From the NCBI RefSeq assembly GCF_900112425.1, contig NZ_FOLP01000003.1:186001-250000 (forward strand): DNA of 64,000 nucleotides, in the 5' to 3' direction. How positions within the stretch are numbered: position 1 is the first letter of the stretch; each line of letters begins with the position of its first letter. Positions 17,318 to 26,464 of this stretch are shown here, in pieces. The position numbers were made by a program, and so were the translations under genes. A model generated the notes under the pieces. The model saw only the letters and a list, made by a program, of their open reading frames with translations. It was not told the origin of the DNA and searched no databases. The stretch comes from Variovorax sp. OK212 (lineage in GTDB: Bacteria > Pseudomonadota > Gammaproteobacteria > Burkholderiales > Burkholderiaceae_C).

Positions 17318-18037
17318 TTGATCGATCTGTTGCGCGAGCAATTGCTCGCGCCCCGCTACCTTGGCTGGCTGCTCGACGGCTGGCTGACGACGATGTGGGC
17401 CTCGCTGCTGGTGGCGGCGGGCGCCACGGCGCTCGGCGTGGCCGTGGCGGCGGGGCGCTCGTCGAGCCGGCCGGGCTTGTTGCGCGCGACGGGCGCGTAC
17501 GTCTCGCTGTTTCGCAACACGCCGCTGCTGGTGCAGCTGTTCTTCTGGTACTTCGGCGCGCCGGCGGTGCTGCCTGAAGCGGCGCGCGAGTGGCTGTATG
17601 CGGGGCATGTGCTGTCGTTCGAACTGCTGTCGGCGCTGGTCGGGCTCACGCTGTACGCGGCGGCCTATGTGGGCGAGGACATCCGTTCGGGCATCCGCGG
17701 CGTGCCGGCCGGGCAGACGCTCGCGGCCCGCGCGCTGGGTTTCACCCCCGCGCAGGTGCTCGCGCAGGTGGTGCTGCCGCAGGCGCTGCGCATCGCGCTG
17801 CCGCCCTTGCTGGGGCAGTACATGAACGTCGTGAAGAACACCTCGCTCGCCATGGCGGTCGGGCTGGTCGAGTTGTCGTATGCGTCGCGGCAGGTGGAGG
17901 CCGAAACCTTCAAGACCTTCCAGGCCTTCGGGTTCGCGACGTTGCTGTACGTGGTGACCATCGGCGCGATCGAGGTGCTGGCGGCGTGGGCGGCGCGGCG
18001 ACAGGCGCGGGGACCGGGGCGGGCTGCATGGCGGTGA
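17318..18037 (+). CDS. Amino acid ABC transporter permease (first)
   Basis: A 239-residue HisM/GlnP-family inner-membrane permease. The EAA loop is seen in ARALGFTPAQVLAQVVLPQALRI-like sequence around residues 140-160, and LFRNTPLLVQLFFWY is the family motif near residue 65. I use the TTG start because the only nearby upstream ATG opens a four-codon frame (atgcgcacttga) whose stop overlaps this TTG. A short coupling leader is possible but unproven. It overlaps the second permease by 10 bases. Confidence 0.87.
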   Translation: MIDLLREQLLAPRYLGWLLDGWLTTMWASLLVAAGATALGVAVAAGRSSSRPGLLRATGAYVSLFRNTPLLVQLFFWYFGAPAVLPEAAREWLYAGHVLSFELLSALVGLTLYAAAYVGEDIRSGIRGVPAGQTLAARALGFTPAQVLAQVVLPQALRIALPPLLGQYMNVVKNTSLAMAVGLVELSYASRQVEAETFKTFQAFGFATLLYVVTIGAIEVLAAWAARRQARGPGRAAWR

Positions 18038-18759
18038 TCGAGACGCTCTGGGACAGCCTGCCGTACCTGCTGTGGGGCGCGTTCCCGCAGGGGCCGCTGG
18101 GCGGGGCCGCGCTCACGGTGCTGCTCAGTGCCGGGTCGGCCGTGGCCTCGGCGGTGCTCGGGCTGGCGTGGGGCATCGGCCTGGCAAGCGCGACGGGCGG
18201 GGCCAGGGCCTTGCTCACGCTGGTGCTGGGCCTGCTGCGCGCCGTTCCGGTGCTGATGCTGATCTTCTGGACCTACTTTCTGCTGCCGTTCGCGCTCGGC
18301 ATCAGCGTGCCGGGCGTGTTGTCGGTGATGTGCGCGCTGTCGCTGGTCGGCGGCGCGTACCTGGCGCATGCGGTGCATGCCGGCATCCGCGGGGTGGGGC
18401 AGGGGCAATGGGCGGCGGGGCTGTCGCTGGGGCTCACGCGCTGGGGCACGCTGCGCGCCATCGTGCTGCCGCAGGCGCTGCGCATGATGCTGCCGTCGTT
18501 CGTCAACCAGTGGGTCACGCTGGTGAAGGACAGCTCGCTGGCCTACATCGTCGGCGTGGGCGAGCTGTCGTTCGTGGCCTCGCAGGTGAATGCGCGCACC
18601 ATGGTCTACCCGGCGGAAATCTTCATGCTGGTGGGCGCCATCTACTGGCTGCTGTGCACCGGGCTCGACCGGCTGGCGAACGCGGGGCTGAAAAGAGCGC
18701 ACACAGCTACAAAAAGGCGCATCAACTTTTCAAGAAAAGGTCTTGGGCGGTTCGCATAA
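18028..18759 (+). CDS. Amino acid ABC transporter permease (second)
   Basis: A 243-residue permease of the same family (LLRAVPVLMLIFWTY, then the EAA loop GLSLGLTRWGTLRAIVLPQA). The last about 22 residues (after LANAGLK) are basic and unlike a permease tail. They are encoded by an AT-richer segment (18691-18740) that looks like an inserted repeat. No ATP-binding gene follows; the next gene is a flavin reductase. The importer must therefore borrow an ATPase or its gene lies elsewhere. Confidence 0.87.
   Translation: MAVIETLWDSLPYLLWGAFPQGPLGGAALTVLLSAGSAVASAVLGLAWGIGLASATGGARALLTLVLGLLRAVPVLMLIFWTYFLLPFALGISVPGVLSVMCALSLVGGAYLAHAVHAGIRGVGQGQWAAGLSLGLTRWGTLRAIVLPQALRMMLPSFVNQWVTLVKDSSLAYIVGVGELSFVASQVNARTMVYPAEIFMLVGAIYWLLCTGLDRLANAGLKRAHTATKRRINFSRKGLGRFA
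18691..18740. repeat. Low-GC segment at the permease 3' end, possible dispersed repeat
   Basis: About 50 bases of clearly lower GC (aaaagagcgcacacagctac, then aaaaaggcgcatcaactttt). On the minus strand it reads ...ttttgtagctgtgtgcgct..., resembling the hairpin-plus-CGC pattern of the element in nadD (38741-38822). It changes the C-terminus of the second permease. Confidence 0.4.
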
Positions 18760-18811
18760 TCGCGTTCGTCAGTTCGACCCTTTCGACACTCTCACCCTAG
18801 GAGCTTCACCC

Positions 18812-19366
18812 ATGGCCCAGACCCGCATTGCCGTCATCGTCGGCAGCCTGCGCAAGGATTCGTACAACCACAAGCTGGCCCTCGCGCTGGCGCACCTGGC
18901 GCCCTCGGACTTCACCTTCGAGACCCTGCGCATCGACGACCTGCCCCTGTACAACCAGGATGAGGACGGCAACCAGTCCGCGCCGGTGAAGCGCCTGAAG
19001 ACCGAGATCGCGGCGGCCGACGGCCTGCTGTTCGTCACGCCCGAGTACAACCGCTCGATTCCCGGCGTGCTGAAGAACGCGATCGACCAGGCCTCGCGCC
19101 CCTACGGCCAGAGCGCCTGGGCGGGCAAGCCGGCCGGCGTGGTCGGCATCTCGGTGGGCGCCATCGGCACCGCGCTGGCGCAGCAGCACCTGCGCAACAT
19201 CCTGGCCTACCTCGACGTGCCCACCATGGGCGCGCCCGAAGTGTTCCTGCAGGCCAAGGACGACCTGTTCGACGACAAGGGCCACATCGGCAACGAAGGC
19301 TCGAAGAAATTCCTGCAGGGCTGGATGGACAAGTACGTGGGCTGGGTCAAGAGCCACGCGGCCTGA
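18812..19366 (+). CDS. NAD(P)H-dependent FMN reductase family protein
   Basis: A 184-residue flavodoxin-fold reductase of the ChrR/YieF type. The FMN-binding loops are VGSLRKDSYNHKLA (residues about 10-23) and VTPEYNRSIPGVLKNAIDQAS (about 76-96). This type reduces quinones, azo dyes, chromate or free flavin. A ribosome-binding sequence (taggagc) lies 8 bases upstream of the ATG. It is followed by a strong terminator. It could supply reduced flavin to SsuD or to the halogenase-like protein, but nothing ties it to them directly. Confidence 0.87.
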   Translation: MAQTRIAVIVGSLRKDSYNHKLALALAHLAPSDFTFETLRIDDLPLYNQDEDGNQSAPVKRLKTEIAAADGLLFVTPEYNRSIPGVLKNAIDQASRPYGQSAWAGKPAGVVGISVGAIGTALAQQHLRNILAYLDVPTMGAPEVFLQAKDDLFDDKGHIGNEGSKKFLQGWMDKYVGWVKSHAA

Positions 19367-19390
19367 GCCTTCCCGCAGGCTGCGGACGAC

Positions 19391-19417
19391 AAAAAGCCGC
19401 CCATCGGGCGGCTTTTT
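19391..19417. terminator. Bidirectional intrinsic terminator between FMN reductase and azoR
   Basis: A stem gccgccc/gggcggc with a 3-base loop is flanked by five A on the left and five T on the right. It can therefore work in both directions for the two convergent genes. Confidence 0.9.
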
Positions 19418-19435
19418 GCATGGTGCTGAGCGTGC

Positions 19436-20083
19436 TCAGGCTGCGATGGCGGCGTCGCGCTGGTTGGCGGCTTCGGCCGTCGCCACCAGGATGTCGGCGC
19501 GGGCGGCCGCCAGGGCCTTGGCCTTGGCTTCGTCGCCCATGGCCAGGCCTTCGGCGCGCACGAAGCGCACGTCGGTGATGCCGAAGAAACCGAAGATCAC
19601 CTTCAGGTAGCTCTCCTGGTGTTCCATCGCCTGGCCGCCTTCGCTGGTCGAGTAGGCGCCGCCGCGGGTCGAGGCCACGATCACGGTCTTGCCGCCGGCC
19701 AGGCCGACCGGGCCCTTTTCGGTGTACTTGAAGGTGCGGCCGATTTGCGCGAGGCGGTCGATCCAGGCCTTCAGTTGCGTGGGAATCGAGAAGTTGTAGA
19801 ACGGCGTGCCGATGACGATCACGTCCGCGGCCAGGAACTGGCTCACCAGCTTTTCCGACAGGGCGTTTTCACGCAGCTGCGCTTCGGTCGGCTGGGCTTG
19901 CACGCCCGTCTTGATGCCCAGCGCGTCGGCGCTGAAGTGCGATGGGGTGTCCACGGCCAGGTCGAGGTAGTCGACGTCGGTGTCGGGGTGGGCGGCGCGC
20001 CATGCGGTCACGGCTTCGGCCGAGAGCAGGCGCGAGGTCGAGTTGGTGCCGAGGATGCTGGAGTCGATGTGGAGCAGCTTCAT
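19436..20083 (-). CDS. azoR: FMN-dependent NADH-azoreductase
   Basis: A 215-residue AzoR-family flavoprotein that reduces azo bonds and quinones with NADH. The N-terminal [20 protein letters not shown] is the FMN phosphate loop. [20 protein letters not shown] (about residues 95-114) and ASTRGGAYS are the other family motifs. I start at MKLLHIDSS; a longer reading would run into the operator region. It is divergent from a LysR-type gene, the usual arrangement for a substrate-induced reductase. Confidence 0.92.
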   Translation of the reverse strand: MKLLHIDSSILGTNSTSRLLSAEAVTAWRAAHPDTDVDYLDLAVDTPSHFSADALGIKTGVQAQPTEAQLRENALSEKLVSQFLAADVIVIGTPFYNFSIPTQLKAWIDRLAQIGRTFKYTEKGPVGLAGGKTVIVASTRGGAYSTSEGGQAMEHQESYLKVIFGFFGITDVRFVRAEGLAMGDEAKAKALAAARADILVATAEAANQRDAAIAA

Positions 20084-20146
20084 GTCAATCAATCGCTTTC
20101 TGTGTTGGCTGTCGGCGCTCAATTGGCCGGCGGATGTGAGAATTCT

Positions 20147-20182
20147 ATTTTTGGATCGAGTGGGTGATAAGTAGCCAAAAAT
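20147..20182. promoter_or_regulatory. Inverted repeat in the azoR/lysR intergenic region
   Basis: Perfect 8-bp arms (atttttgg and ccaaaaat) separated by 20 bases, in the 134-base gap between divergent azoR and the LysR-type gene. The layout suits a LysR-type operator that controls both. The binding assignment is inference. Confidence 0.55.
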
Positions 20183-20217
20183 CGCACTCATCGTTCTGTT
20201 TGCGGGACAATTGACCC

Positions 20218-21132
20218 ATGCAAGACCTCAACGACATGGTTTTTTTCGCTGAAGTGGCCGAACGCGGCGGTTTTGCCGCCGCCAGCCGGGCGCTGGGCAT
20301 TCCCAAGTCGCGCCTGTCGCGCCGCGTGGCCGACCTGGAAGAGCGCCTGGGTGTGCAGTTGATGCAGCGCAGCACGCGCCGGCTGTCGCTCACGCCGGCC
20401 GGCGAGATCTACCTGCGCCACGCCTCCGCCATGCGCGACGCGGCGCAGGCGGCGGCCGAGGCGGTGGCGCAGGTACAGACCGAACCCAGCGGGCTGGTGC
20501 GGCTGAGCTGCCCGGTGACCATTTCGCACAGCGGGCTGGCGCAGCTGATGCCGGTCTTCATGGGCCTGTACCCGGCGGTGCGCATCGACATGCGCGTGAT
20601 CAACCGGCCGGTCGACCTGATCGAGGAGGGCATCGACATCGCGCTGCGCGTGCGCCCCGTCATCGAGGACAGCGCCTTGCTGGTGGCCAAGACCTTCGGC
20701 ACCAGCCGCGGCGTGCTGGTGGCGAGCCCGGAGCTGATGGCGCGCTTCGGGCCCATCGAGTCGCCCGCCGACCTGGCGAAGCTGCCGACGGCATCGATGT
20801 CGGTCAACGGCGACGGGCGCGCCGACTGGCGGCTCGAAGGGCCGCACGGCGAGATCCACGTGCACACGCACGTGCCGCGCTACGTGGCGGACGACCTGGC
20901 CACGCTGCAGTACGGCACGCTGGGCAGCGTGGGCGCGACCCTGCTGCCCGACTACATGTGCCGGGCCGACGTGGAGGCGGGCCGCCTGGTGCGGGTGCTG
21001 CCGGGCTGGGGGCCGTCGCCGGTGGTGGCGCACATGGTGTTTCCGGCGCGGCGGGCGCTGGTGCCGGCGGTGCGGCGGCTGATCGACTTCCTGGCCGAGC
21101 ACATGCAGAACGTCGACATGCGGATGTTCTGA
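20218..21132 (+). CDS. LysR-family transcriptional regulator, likely of azoR
   Basis: A 304-residue LysR-type regulator. The N-terminal winged helix is seen in [33 protein letters not shown] (residues 9-41; written here in part), and the LysR substrate domain begins near residue 90 ([16 protein letters not shown]). It belongs to the large group that controls quinone/azo-reductase and oxidoreductase genes. Divergent placement from azoR with an inverted repeat between them supports direct control. The ligand is unknown. Confidence 0.9.
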   Translation: MQDLNDMVFFAEVAERGGFAAASRALGIPKSRLSRRVADLEERLGVQLMQRSTRRLSLTPAGEIYLRHASAMRDAAQAAAEAVAQVQTEPSGLVRLSCPVTISHSGLAQLMPVFMGLYPAVRIDMRVINRPVDLIEEGIDIALRVRPVIEDSALLVAKTFGTSRGVLVASPELMARFGPIESPADLAKLPTASMSVNGDGRADWRLEGPHGEIHVHTHVPRYVADDLATLQYGTLGSVGATLLPDYMCRADVEAGRLVRVLPGWGPSPVVAHMVFPARRALVPAVRRLIDFLAEHMQNVDMRMF

Positions 21133-21173
21133 GGCGAAAAGAAGCGCTCGCGCGCACCCGTGTTACGAAGTTT

Positions 21174-21190
21174 GCTATCTAAAAGATAGC
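21174..21190. repeat. Short hairpin repeat upstream of the peroxiredoxin gene
   Basis: Perfect 7-bp arms gctatct/agatagc around aaa, in the 180-base gap between the LysR and peroxiredoxin genes. The core gctat...atagc followed by a CGC-containing segment resembles the element in nadD. It has no T run, so it is not a simple terminator for the LysR gene. Confidence 0.5.
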
Positions 21191-21312
21191 GATATGCCGC
21201 TGCGCTCCGAATTCGTTATGCAGAAAACGTCATATCCAAACAAGCAGATATTCGTTTGTCATTGAAGCGATGGTTCGCACAATCCGAGGCTCCCATCCAT
21301 CCAGGAGCGACC

Positions 21313-21954
21313 ATGGCAACTCTGCGTCTCGGCGACACCGCCCCCAATTTCACCCAGGATTCCAGCGAAGGCCCGATCGACTTCTACCAGTGGGCCGGCG
21401 ACTCGTGGGTCGTGTTCTTCTCGCACCCGGCCGACTTCACGCCCGTGTGCACCACCGAACTCGGCAAGACGGCGGCGCTGTCGGGCGAGTTCGCCAAGCG
21501 CGGCGTGAAGCCCATCGCGCTGAGCGTCGACCCGGCCACCAAGCACAAGGAATGGATCTCGGACATCAACGAGACGCAGAACACCACGGTCAACTTCCCC
21601 ATCATTGCGGACGCCGACCGCAAGGTGGCCGACCTGTACGACCTGATCCACCCGAACGCCTCGGCCACGGCCACCGTTCGCAGCGTGTTCATCATCGACC
21701 CGAAGAAGGTCATCCGCACGACCATCACGTACCCGGCATCGACCGGGCGCAACTTCGACGAGATCATTCGCGTGATCGACTCGCTGCAGCTCACCGACAG
21801 CCACAAGGTGGCCACGCCCGTGAACTGGAAGGACGGCGACGACGTGGTCATCGTGCCGAGCATCCAGGACCCGGCCGAGCTGGCGGAGCGCTTCCCCAAG
21901 GGCTTCAAGGCCGTGAAGCCCTACCTGCGCATCACGCCGCAGCCGAACAAGTAA
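21313..21954 (+). CDS. 1-Cys peroxiredoxin (Prx6/AhpC-TSA family)
   Basis: A 213-residue peroxidase. The peroxidatic cysteine is C46 in HPADFTPVCTTELG, and there is no other cysteine in the protein, so it is a one-cysteine enzyme of the Prx6 group; length and C-terminal domain agree. It reduces hydroperoxides with an external thiol. The start follows ccaggagcgacc, a good ribosome-binding site. It leads into an RBBP9-like hydrolase and the sulfate transporter, an arrangement suggesting expression with sulfur-starvation genes. Confidence 0.92.
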   Translation: MATLRLGDTAPNFTQDSSEGPIDFYQWAGDSWVVFFSHPADFTPVCTTELGKTAALSGEFAKRGVKPIALSVDPATKHKEWISDINETQNTTVNFPIIADADRKVADLYDLIHPNASATATVRSVFIIDPKKVIRTTITYPASTGRNFDEIIRVIDSLQLTDSHKVATPVNWKDGDDVVIVPSIQDPAELAERFPKGFKAVKPYLRITPQPNK

Positions 21955-21972
21955 GGGCAGGGCAGCGTCGTC

Positions 21973-22548
21973 ATGCAGACCCGCGTGATCATCGTGCCCG
22001 GTTGGCGCGACTCGGGGCCCGGCCATTGGCAGAGCCTGTGGGAAGAGCGCATTCCGGGCGCCGCGCGGGTGGTGCAGGACGACTGGGCCTCGCCCAAGCG
22101 CGACGCCTGGGTGAGCGCGCTGGCCAGGCTGGTGCTGGAGAGCGAGGGCCCCGTGGTCATTGCCGCGCACAGCCTGGGCTGCATCGCCACGTCGCACCTG
22201 CCGGCCGCGGCGGCCGCGCGCATCTGCGGCGCGCTGCTGGTGGCGCCGGCCGACCCGGAGCGCCGCGCGGTGCTGTCCGACTTCGCGCCCGTGCCCTACG
22301 CCGCGCTGCCGTACCGCAGCATCGTGGTGGCCAGCAGCAACGATCCGTTTTGTCCCATTCGGCTGGCGGGTGCTTATTCGCGCGCCTGGGGCAGCGAGTT
22401 CGTGCGCATGCAGAATGCGGGCCACATCAATATCGATTCGGGGCACGGAGACTGGCCGCTCGGCCTGGCCCTGCTGCAATCGTTGACCGACGAGCCCGCC
22501 GCCTGGTCGGCGGGCCGTGAATTTTCAGAAAACTTGGCAATCACATGA
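21973..22548 (+). CDS. RBBP9/YdeN-family serine hydrolase
   Basis: A 191-residue small alpha/beta hydrolase. The nucleophile is Ser67 in AAHSLGC, the likely acid is in ASSNDPFCP, and the histidine is in NAGHINIDSGHGDWP. All fit the RBBP9/YdeN family, whose substrates are mostly unknown. It starts 18 bases after the peroxiredoxin stop. Its last four bases overlap the ATG of sbp (ATGA), so it is coupled to the sulfate importer. Confidence 0.87.
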   Translation: MQTRVIIVPGWRDSGPGHWQSLWEERIPGAARVVQDDWASPKRDAWVSALARLVLESEGPVVIAAHSLGCIATSHLPAAAAARICGALLVAPADPERRAVLSDFAPVPYAALPYRSIVVASSNDPFCPIRLAGAYSRAWGSEFVRMQNAGHINIDSGHGDWPLGLALLQSLTDEPAAWSAGREFSENLAIT

Positions 22549-23561
22549 CTTCCAGAATCAAGACCTTCGTCGCCGTGCTCGCGCTGGCGTCCTCCGCACT
22601 CGCCGGCAGCAGCGCCTTCGCGCAAGGCACCTCGCTGCTGAACGCGTCCTACGACGTGGCCCGCGAGTTCTACAAGGACTACAACGCGGCCTTCGTGGCG
22701 CACTACAAGAAGGCCACCGGCAAGGACGTGAAGATCGACCAGTCGCACGGCGGCTCCAGCGCCCAGGCGCGCTCGGTGGCCGACGGCCTGGACGCCGACG
22801 TGGTCACGATGAACACCTCGACCGACATCGACTTCCTGGCCAACGCCGGCGTGGTCGCCAAGGACTGGCCCAAGAAATTCCCCGAGAACGCATCGCCGAC
22901 CACCTCGACCATGCTGTTCCTGGTGCGCAACGGCAACCCCAAGGGCATCAAGGACTGGGAAGACCTGGTCAAGCCCGGCGTGCAGGTCGTGATCGTCAAC
23001 CCCAAGACCGGCGGCAACGGCCGCTACGCCTACCTGGCCGCCTGGGGCTACATCAAGAAGAAGGGCGGCACCGACGCCCAGGCCGCCGAGTTCGTCGGCA
23101 AGCTGTTCAAGAACGTGCCGGTGCTGGCACGCGGCGGGCGCGACGCGACCACCGCCTTCCTGCAACGCAACATCGGCGACGCGCTGATCACCTTCGAGTC
23201 GGAAGTGGTCTCCATCGACCGTGAATTCGGCACCGGCAAGGTCGACTCGGTGTACCCGTCGATCAGCATCGTGGCCGAGAACCCGGTGGCCGTGGTGGAA
23301 CGCACCGTCAACAAGAAGGGCACCGGCGAACTGGCCAAGGCCTACCTCGACTGGCTCTACTCCGAAGAAGCGCAGGAAATCGCCGCCAAGCACGCGCTGC
23401 GTCCGCGCTCGCAGGCCGTGCTCAAGAAGTACGCCGCCACCTTCAAGCCGCTGCAACTCTTCACGGTGCAGGAACTGTTCGGCAGCCTGGGCGAAGCGCA
23501 GAAGGTGCACTTCAACGACGGCGGCCAGTTCGACAAGCTGTACACCCCCGGCGCGAAGTAA
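22545..23561 (+). CDS. sbp: Sulfate ABC transporter substrate-binding protein
   Basis: A 338-residue periplasmic sulfate/thiosulfate-binding protein. A signal peptide ends at GSSAFAQG. Family blocks are LLNASYDVAREFYKDYNAAF, DQSHGGSSAQARSVADGL, and PKTGGNGRYAYLAAWGY, all of which line the sulfate site. The stop codon is immediately followed by the cysT ATG, and a terminator-like hairpin lies just inside cysT. Confidence 0.95.
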   Translation: MTSRIKTFVAVLALASSALAGSSAFAQGTSLLNASYDVAREFYKDYNAAFVAHYKKATGKDVKIDQSHGGSSAQARSVADGLDADVVTMNTSTDIDFLANAGVVAKDWPKKFPENASPTTSTMLFLVRNGNPKGIKDWEDLVKPGVQVVIVNPKTGGNGRYAYLAAWGYIKKKGGTDAQAAEFVGKLFKNVPVLARGGRDATTAFLQRNIGDALITFESEVVSIDREFGTGKVDSVYPSISIVAENPVAVVERTVNKKGTGELAKAYLDWLYSEEAQEIAAKHALRPRSQAVLKKYAATFKPLQLFTVQELFGSLGEAQKVHFNDGGQFDKLYTPGAK

Positions 23562-24449
23562 ATGAGCGGCGCTGTCCCTTCGGCGCTCCCGTCCGCGGGA
23601 GCGCCTTTTTCGCGTGCCAACCGGGCAGGGGGCGCCAAGCGCGTGCTGCCCGGTTTTCACATCACGCTCGGCTTCTCGATCCTGTATCTGAGCCTGATCG
23701 TGCTGATCCCGCTGTCGGCGCTGGTCTTTCGGACCTTCACGCTGACCTGGGACCAGTTCTGGGTGGCCGTGACCGCGCCGCGCGTGATGGCCTCGTACCG
23801 CCTGACCTTCGGCGCCTCGCTGATCGCAGCGCTGGTGAACGCGGTGTTCGGCCTGCTGGTGGCCTGGGTGCTGGTGCGCTACAAGTTCCCGGGCAAGCGC
23901 ATCGTCGATGCGCTGGTCGACCTGCCGTTCGCACTGCCGACGGCCGTGGCCGGCATCTCGCTGACCGCGCTGCTCGCGGGCAACGGCTGGATCGGGCAAC
24001 TGCTCGAGCCGCACGGCATCAAGCTGGCGTTCACGCCGGCGGGCATCGTGATCGCGCTGATCTTCATCGGGCTGCCCTTCGTGGTGCGCACGGTGCAGCC
24101 GGTGCTCGAAGACACCGAGAAAGAGCTGGAGGAAGCCGCGACCTCGCTGGGCGCCACGCGGCTGCAGACGTTCACCAAGGTGATCTTTCCGTCGATCGCG
24201 CCGGCATTGCTCACGGGCTTTGCCATGGCCTTCGCGCGCGCCATCGGCGAGTACGGCTCGGTGATCTTCATTGCCGGCAACATGCCGATGATCTCGGAGA
24301 TCACGCCGCTCATCATCATCGGCAAGCTGGAGCAGTACGACTACGCCGGCGCCACCGCGGTCGCGCTGGTGATGCTGGTCATTTCCTTCGTGCTGCTGCT
24401 GGTCATCAACGGCCTGCAGGCGTGGCAGCGCCGCCGCTCGGGAGCATGA
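23562..24449 (+). CDS. cysT: Sulfate ABC transporter permease CysT
   Basis: A 295-residue permease (CysT/CysU). The conserved body begins at [20 protein letters not shown]. The EAA loop is [20 protein letters not shown], and [13 protein letters not shown] is a CysT hallmark. The first about 25 residues ([20 protein letters not shown]...) are not conserved-looking, and their DNA forms a terminator-like hairpin. A start at the in-frame GTG of VLPGF is a possible alternative. It ends one base before cysW. Confidence 0.93.
   Translation: MSGAVPSALPSAGAPFSRANRAGGAKRVLPGFHITLGFSILYLSLIVLIPLSALVFRTFTLTWDQFWVAVTAPRVMASYRLTFGASLIAALVNAVFGLLVAWVLVRYKFPGKRIVDALVDLPFALPTAVAGISLTALLAGNGWIGQLLEPHGIKLAFTPAGIVIALIFIGLPFVVRTVQPVLEDTEKELEEAATSLGATRLQTFTKVIFPSIAPALLTGFAMAFARAIGEYGSVIFIAGNMPMISEITPLIIIGKLEQYDYAGATAVALVMLVISFVLLLVINGLQAWQRRRSGA
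23582..23610 (+). terminator. Terminator-like hairpin within the 5' codons of cysT
   Basis: A perfect 9-bp stem (ggcgctccc/gggagcgcc) with a 6-base loop is followed directly by five T, starting 21 bases after the sbp stop codon. It has every feature of an intrinsic terminator yet is inside the operon. It may cut most transcripts after sbp so that the binding protein is made in excess over CysTWA. Confidence 0.75.
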
Positions 24450-24450
24450 C

Positions 24451-25353
24451 ATGAGCGCACCTTCCAAGATCATTCGCCGCGCCAAGGCCGGCACCACCGA
24501 AGCGCCCTGGGTGCGCTGGACGCTGATCGGCATTGCGCTGGCGTTCATGTTCCTGTTCCTCGTGCTGCCGCTGGCGGCCGTGGCCACCGAGGCGCTGCGC
24601 AAGGGCGTCTCGGCGTACCTCGAGGCGCTGAAGGAACCCGATGCCTGGAGCGCCATCCGCCTCACGCTGATCACGGCCGCCATCACGGTGCCGATGAACC
24701 TCGTGTTCGGCGTGGCCGCGGCCTGGGCCGTGGCCAAGTTCGAGTTCCGCGGCAAGGCCTTTCTCACCACGCTGATCGACCTGCCGTTCGCGGTGTCGCC
24801 GGTGGTGGCGGGCCTGATCTACGTGCTGGTGTTCGGCGCGCAGGGCTGGATCGGCCCGTGGCTCGCGGAGCACGACATCAAGATCATCTTTGCCGTGCCC
24901 GGCATCGTGCTGGCGACCGTGTTCGTGACCTTCCCGTTCATCGCGCGCGAGCTGATTCCGCTGATGCAGGCGCAGGGCACCGACGAGGAGCAGGCCGCCA
25001 TCGTGCTGGGCGCGACCGGCTGGCAGACCTTCTGGCGCGTCACGCTGCCCAACATCAAGTGGGGCCTGCTGTACGGCGTGATCCTGTGCAATGCGCGGGC
25101 CATGGGCGAGTTCGGCGCGGTGTCGGTGGTGTCGGGCCACATCCGCGGGCAGACCAACACCATGCCGCTGCACGTGGAAGTGCTCTACAACGAATACCAG
25201 TCGGTGGCCGCGTTCGCCGTGGCCTCGCTGCTGGCCATCCTCGCGCTGGTCACGCTGGTGATCAAGTCGGTCATCGAATGGCGCCACGAGCGCGAAATGA
25301 AGGCCATTGCCGAGTTGCCCCCTGAGCGTCCTCCTGAAACGACGGCGGCTTGA
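24451..25353 (+). CDS. cysW: Sulfate ABC transporter permease CysW
   Basis: A 300-residue inner-membrane permease, partner of CysT. The first membrane segment is [19 protein letters not shown], the EAA loop is [22 protein letters not shown], and [19 protein letters not shown] is the CysW signature. The C-terminal tail is charged ([16 protein letters not shown]). It begins one base after cysT ends and is followed by cysA after 13 bases with a gagagaagaaacc ribosome-binding site. Confidence 0.94.
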   Translation: MSAPSKIIRRAKAGTTEAPWVRWTLIGIALAFMFLFLVLPLAAVATEALRKGVSAYLEALKEPDAWSAIRLTLITAAITVPMNLVFGVAAAWAVAKFEFRGKAFLTTLIDLPFAVSPVVAGLIYVLVFGAQGWIGPWLAEHDIKIIFAVPGIVLATVFVTFPFIARELIPLMQAQGTDEEQAAIVLGATGWQTFWRVTLPNIKWGLLYGVILCNARAMGEFGAVSVVSGHIRGQTNTMPLHVEVLYNEYQSVAAFAVASLLAILALVTLVIKSVIEWRHEREMKAIAELPPERPPETTAA

Positions 25354-25366
25354 GAGAGAAGAAACC

Positions 25367-26464
25367 ATGAGCATCGAAATCCGCAACATCAGCAAGCAGT
25401 TCGGCGACTTCCGCGCGCTGCGCGACGTGAACCTCGACGTGCAGTCGGGCGAGCTCGTCGCGCTGCTCGGCCCCTCGGGCTGCGGCAAGACCACGCTGCT
25501 GCGCATCATCGCGGGGCTGGAAACGGCCGACACCGGCAGCATCCTGTTCTCGGGCGAGGACACCACCGACGTGCACGTGCGCGAGCGCCAGGTCGGCTTC
25601 GTGTTCCAGCACTACGCGCTGTTCCGCCACATGACCGTGTTCGAGAACGTCGCCTTCGGCCTGCGCGTGAAGCCGCGCAAGGAACGCCCGAGCGACGCGC
25701 AGATCAAGGCCAAGGTCACCGACCTGCTGAAGCTGGTACAGCTCGACTGGCTGGCCGACCGCTACCCGTCGCAGCTGTCGGGCGGCCAGCGCCAGCGCAT
25801 TGCACTGGCCCGCGCGCTGGCCGTGGAGCCCAAGGTGCTGCTGCTGGACGAACCCTTCGGCGCGCTCGACGCCAAGGTGCGCAAGGAACTGCGCCGCTGG
25901 CTGCGCCGGCTGCATGACGAGCTGCACGTGACCTCGATCTTCGTCACGCACGACCAGGAAGAGGCGCTCGAGGTGGCCGACCGCGTGGTGGTCATCAACA
26001 AGGGGCAGATCGAGCAGGTCGGCTCGCCGCAGGAGGTGTGGGACCAGCCCGCGAGTCCTTTCGTCTACGGTTTCCTGGGCGACGTGAACCTGTTCCACGG
26101 CCGGGCCGACAACGGCGCGGTGCAGCTCGACGGCATGCGCCTGGACTCGCCCGAGCACAGCGGTGCGCGCGACGCCAAGGCACGCGCTTATGTGCGCCCG
26201 CATGACATCGATGTGACACGCTACGTGGCCGGCGCCTCGGGCATCGTCGCCACGCTGGCGCGTGCGATCGTGGTCGGACCGATCGCGCGGCTGGAACTTG
26301 AGCCCACCGAAACGAATCCAGATAATCCGGGCTCCGGAACCATCATCGAGGCGCAACTCCCTGCGCAACAGTTCCGTGACCTGGGCTTGAAGGAAGGCGA
26401 CACCGTCGTCGCCAACCCACGCAAGGCCAGGGTGTTCGTAGAAGAAGATTGGGTGTCTCCTTGA
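25367..26464 (+). CDS. cysA: Sulfate/thiosulfate ABC transporter ATP-binding protein CysA
   Basis: A 365-residue ATPase of the sulfate importer. Walker A is GPSGCGKTT, the signature is [16 protein letters not shown], Walker B is [11 protein letters not shown], and the switch is [16 protein letters not shown]. The C-terminal about 120 residues form the regulatory TOBE-like CysA domain. The TGA stop overlaps the TTG start assigned to dsbB. No cysB/cbl regulator gene is in the window. Confidence 0.95.
   Translation: MSIEIRNISKQFGDFRALRDVNLDVQSGELVALLGPSGCGKTTLLRIIAGLETADTGSILFSGEDTTDVHVRERQVGFVFQHYALFRHMTVFENVAFGLRVKPRKERPSDAQIKAKVTDLLKLVQLDWLADRYPSQLSGGQRQRIALARALAVEPKVLLLDEPFGALDAKVRKELRRWLRRLHDELHVTSIFVTHDQEEALEVADRVVVINKGQIEQVGSPQEVWDQPASPFVYGFLGDVNLFHGRADNGAVQLDGMRLDSPEHSGARDAKARAYVRPHDIDVTRYVAGASGIVATLARAIVVGPIARLELEPTETNPDNPGSGTIIEAQLPAQQFRDLGLKEGDTVVANPRKARVFVEEDWVSP

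Noticed and set aside
17310..17321. A four-codon frame before the first permease as a regulatory leader peptide
   Set aside because: Too short to support by itself; it has no regulatory codons and may be chance, so it is mentioned only under the permease start.
18812..19366. FMN reductase considered as SsuE, the missing partner of SsuD
   Set aside because: Sequence is closer to ChrR/YieF-type quinone and chromate reductases, and the gene is 13 kb from the ssu operon in a unit of its own.
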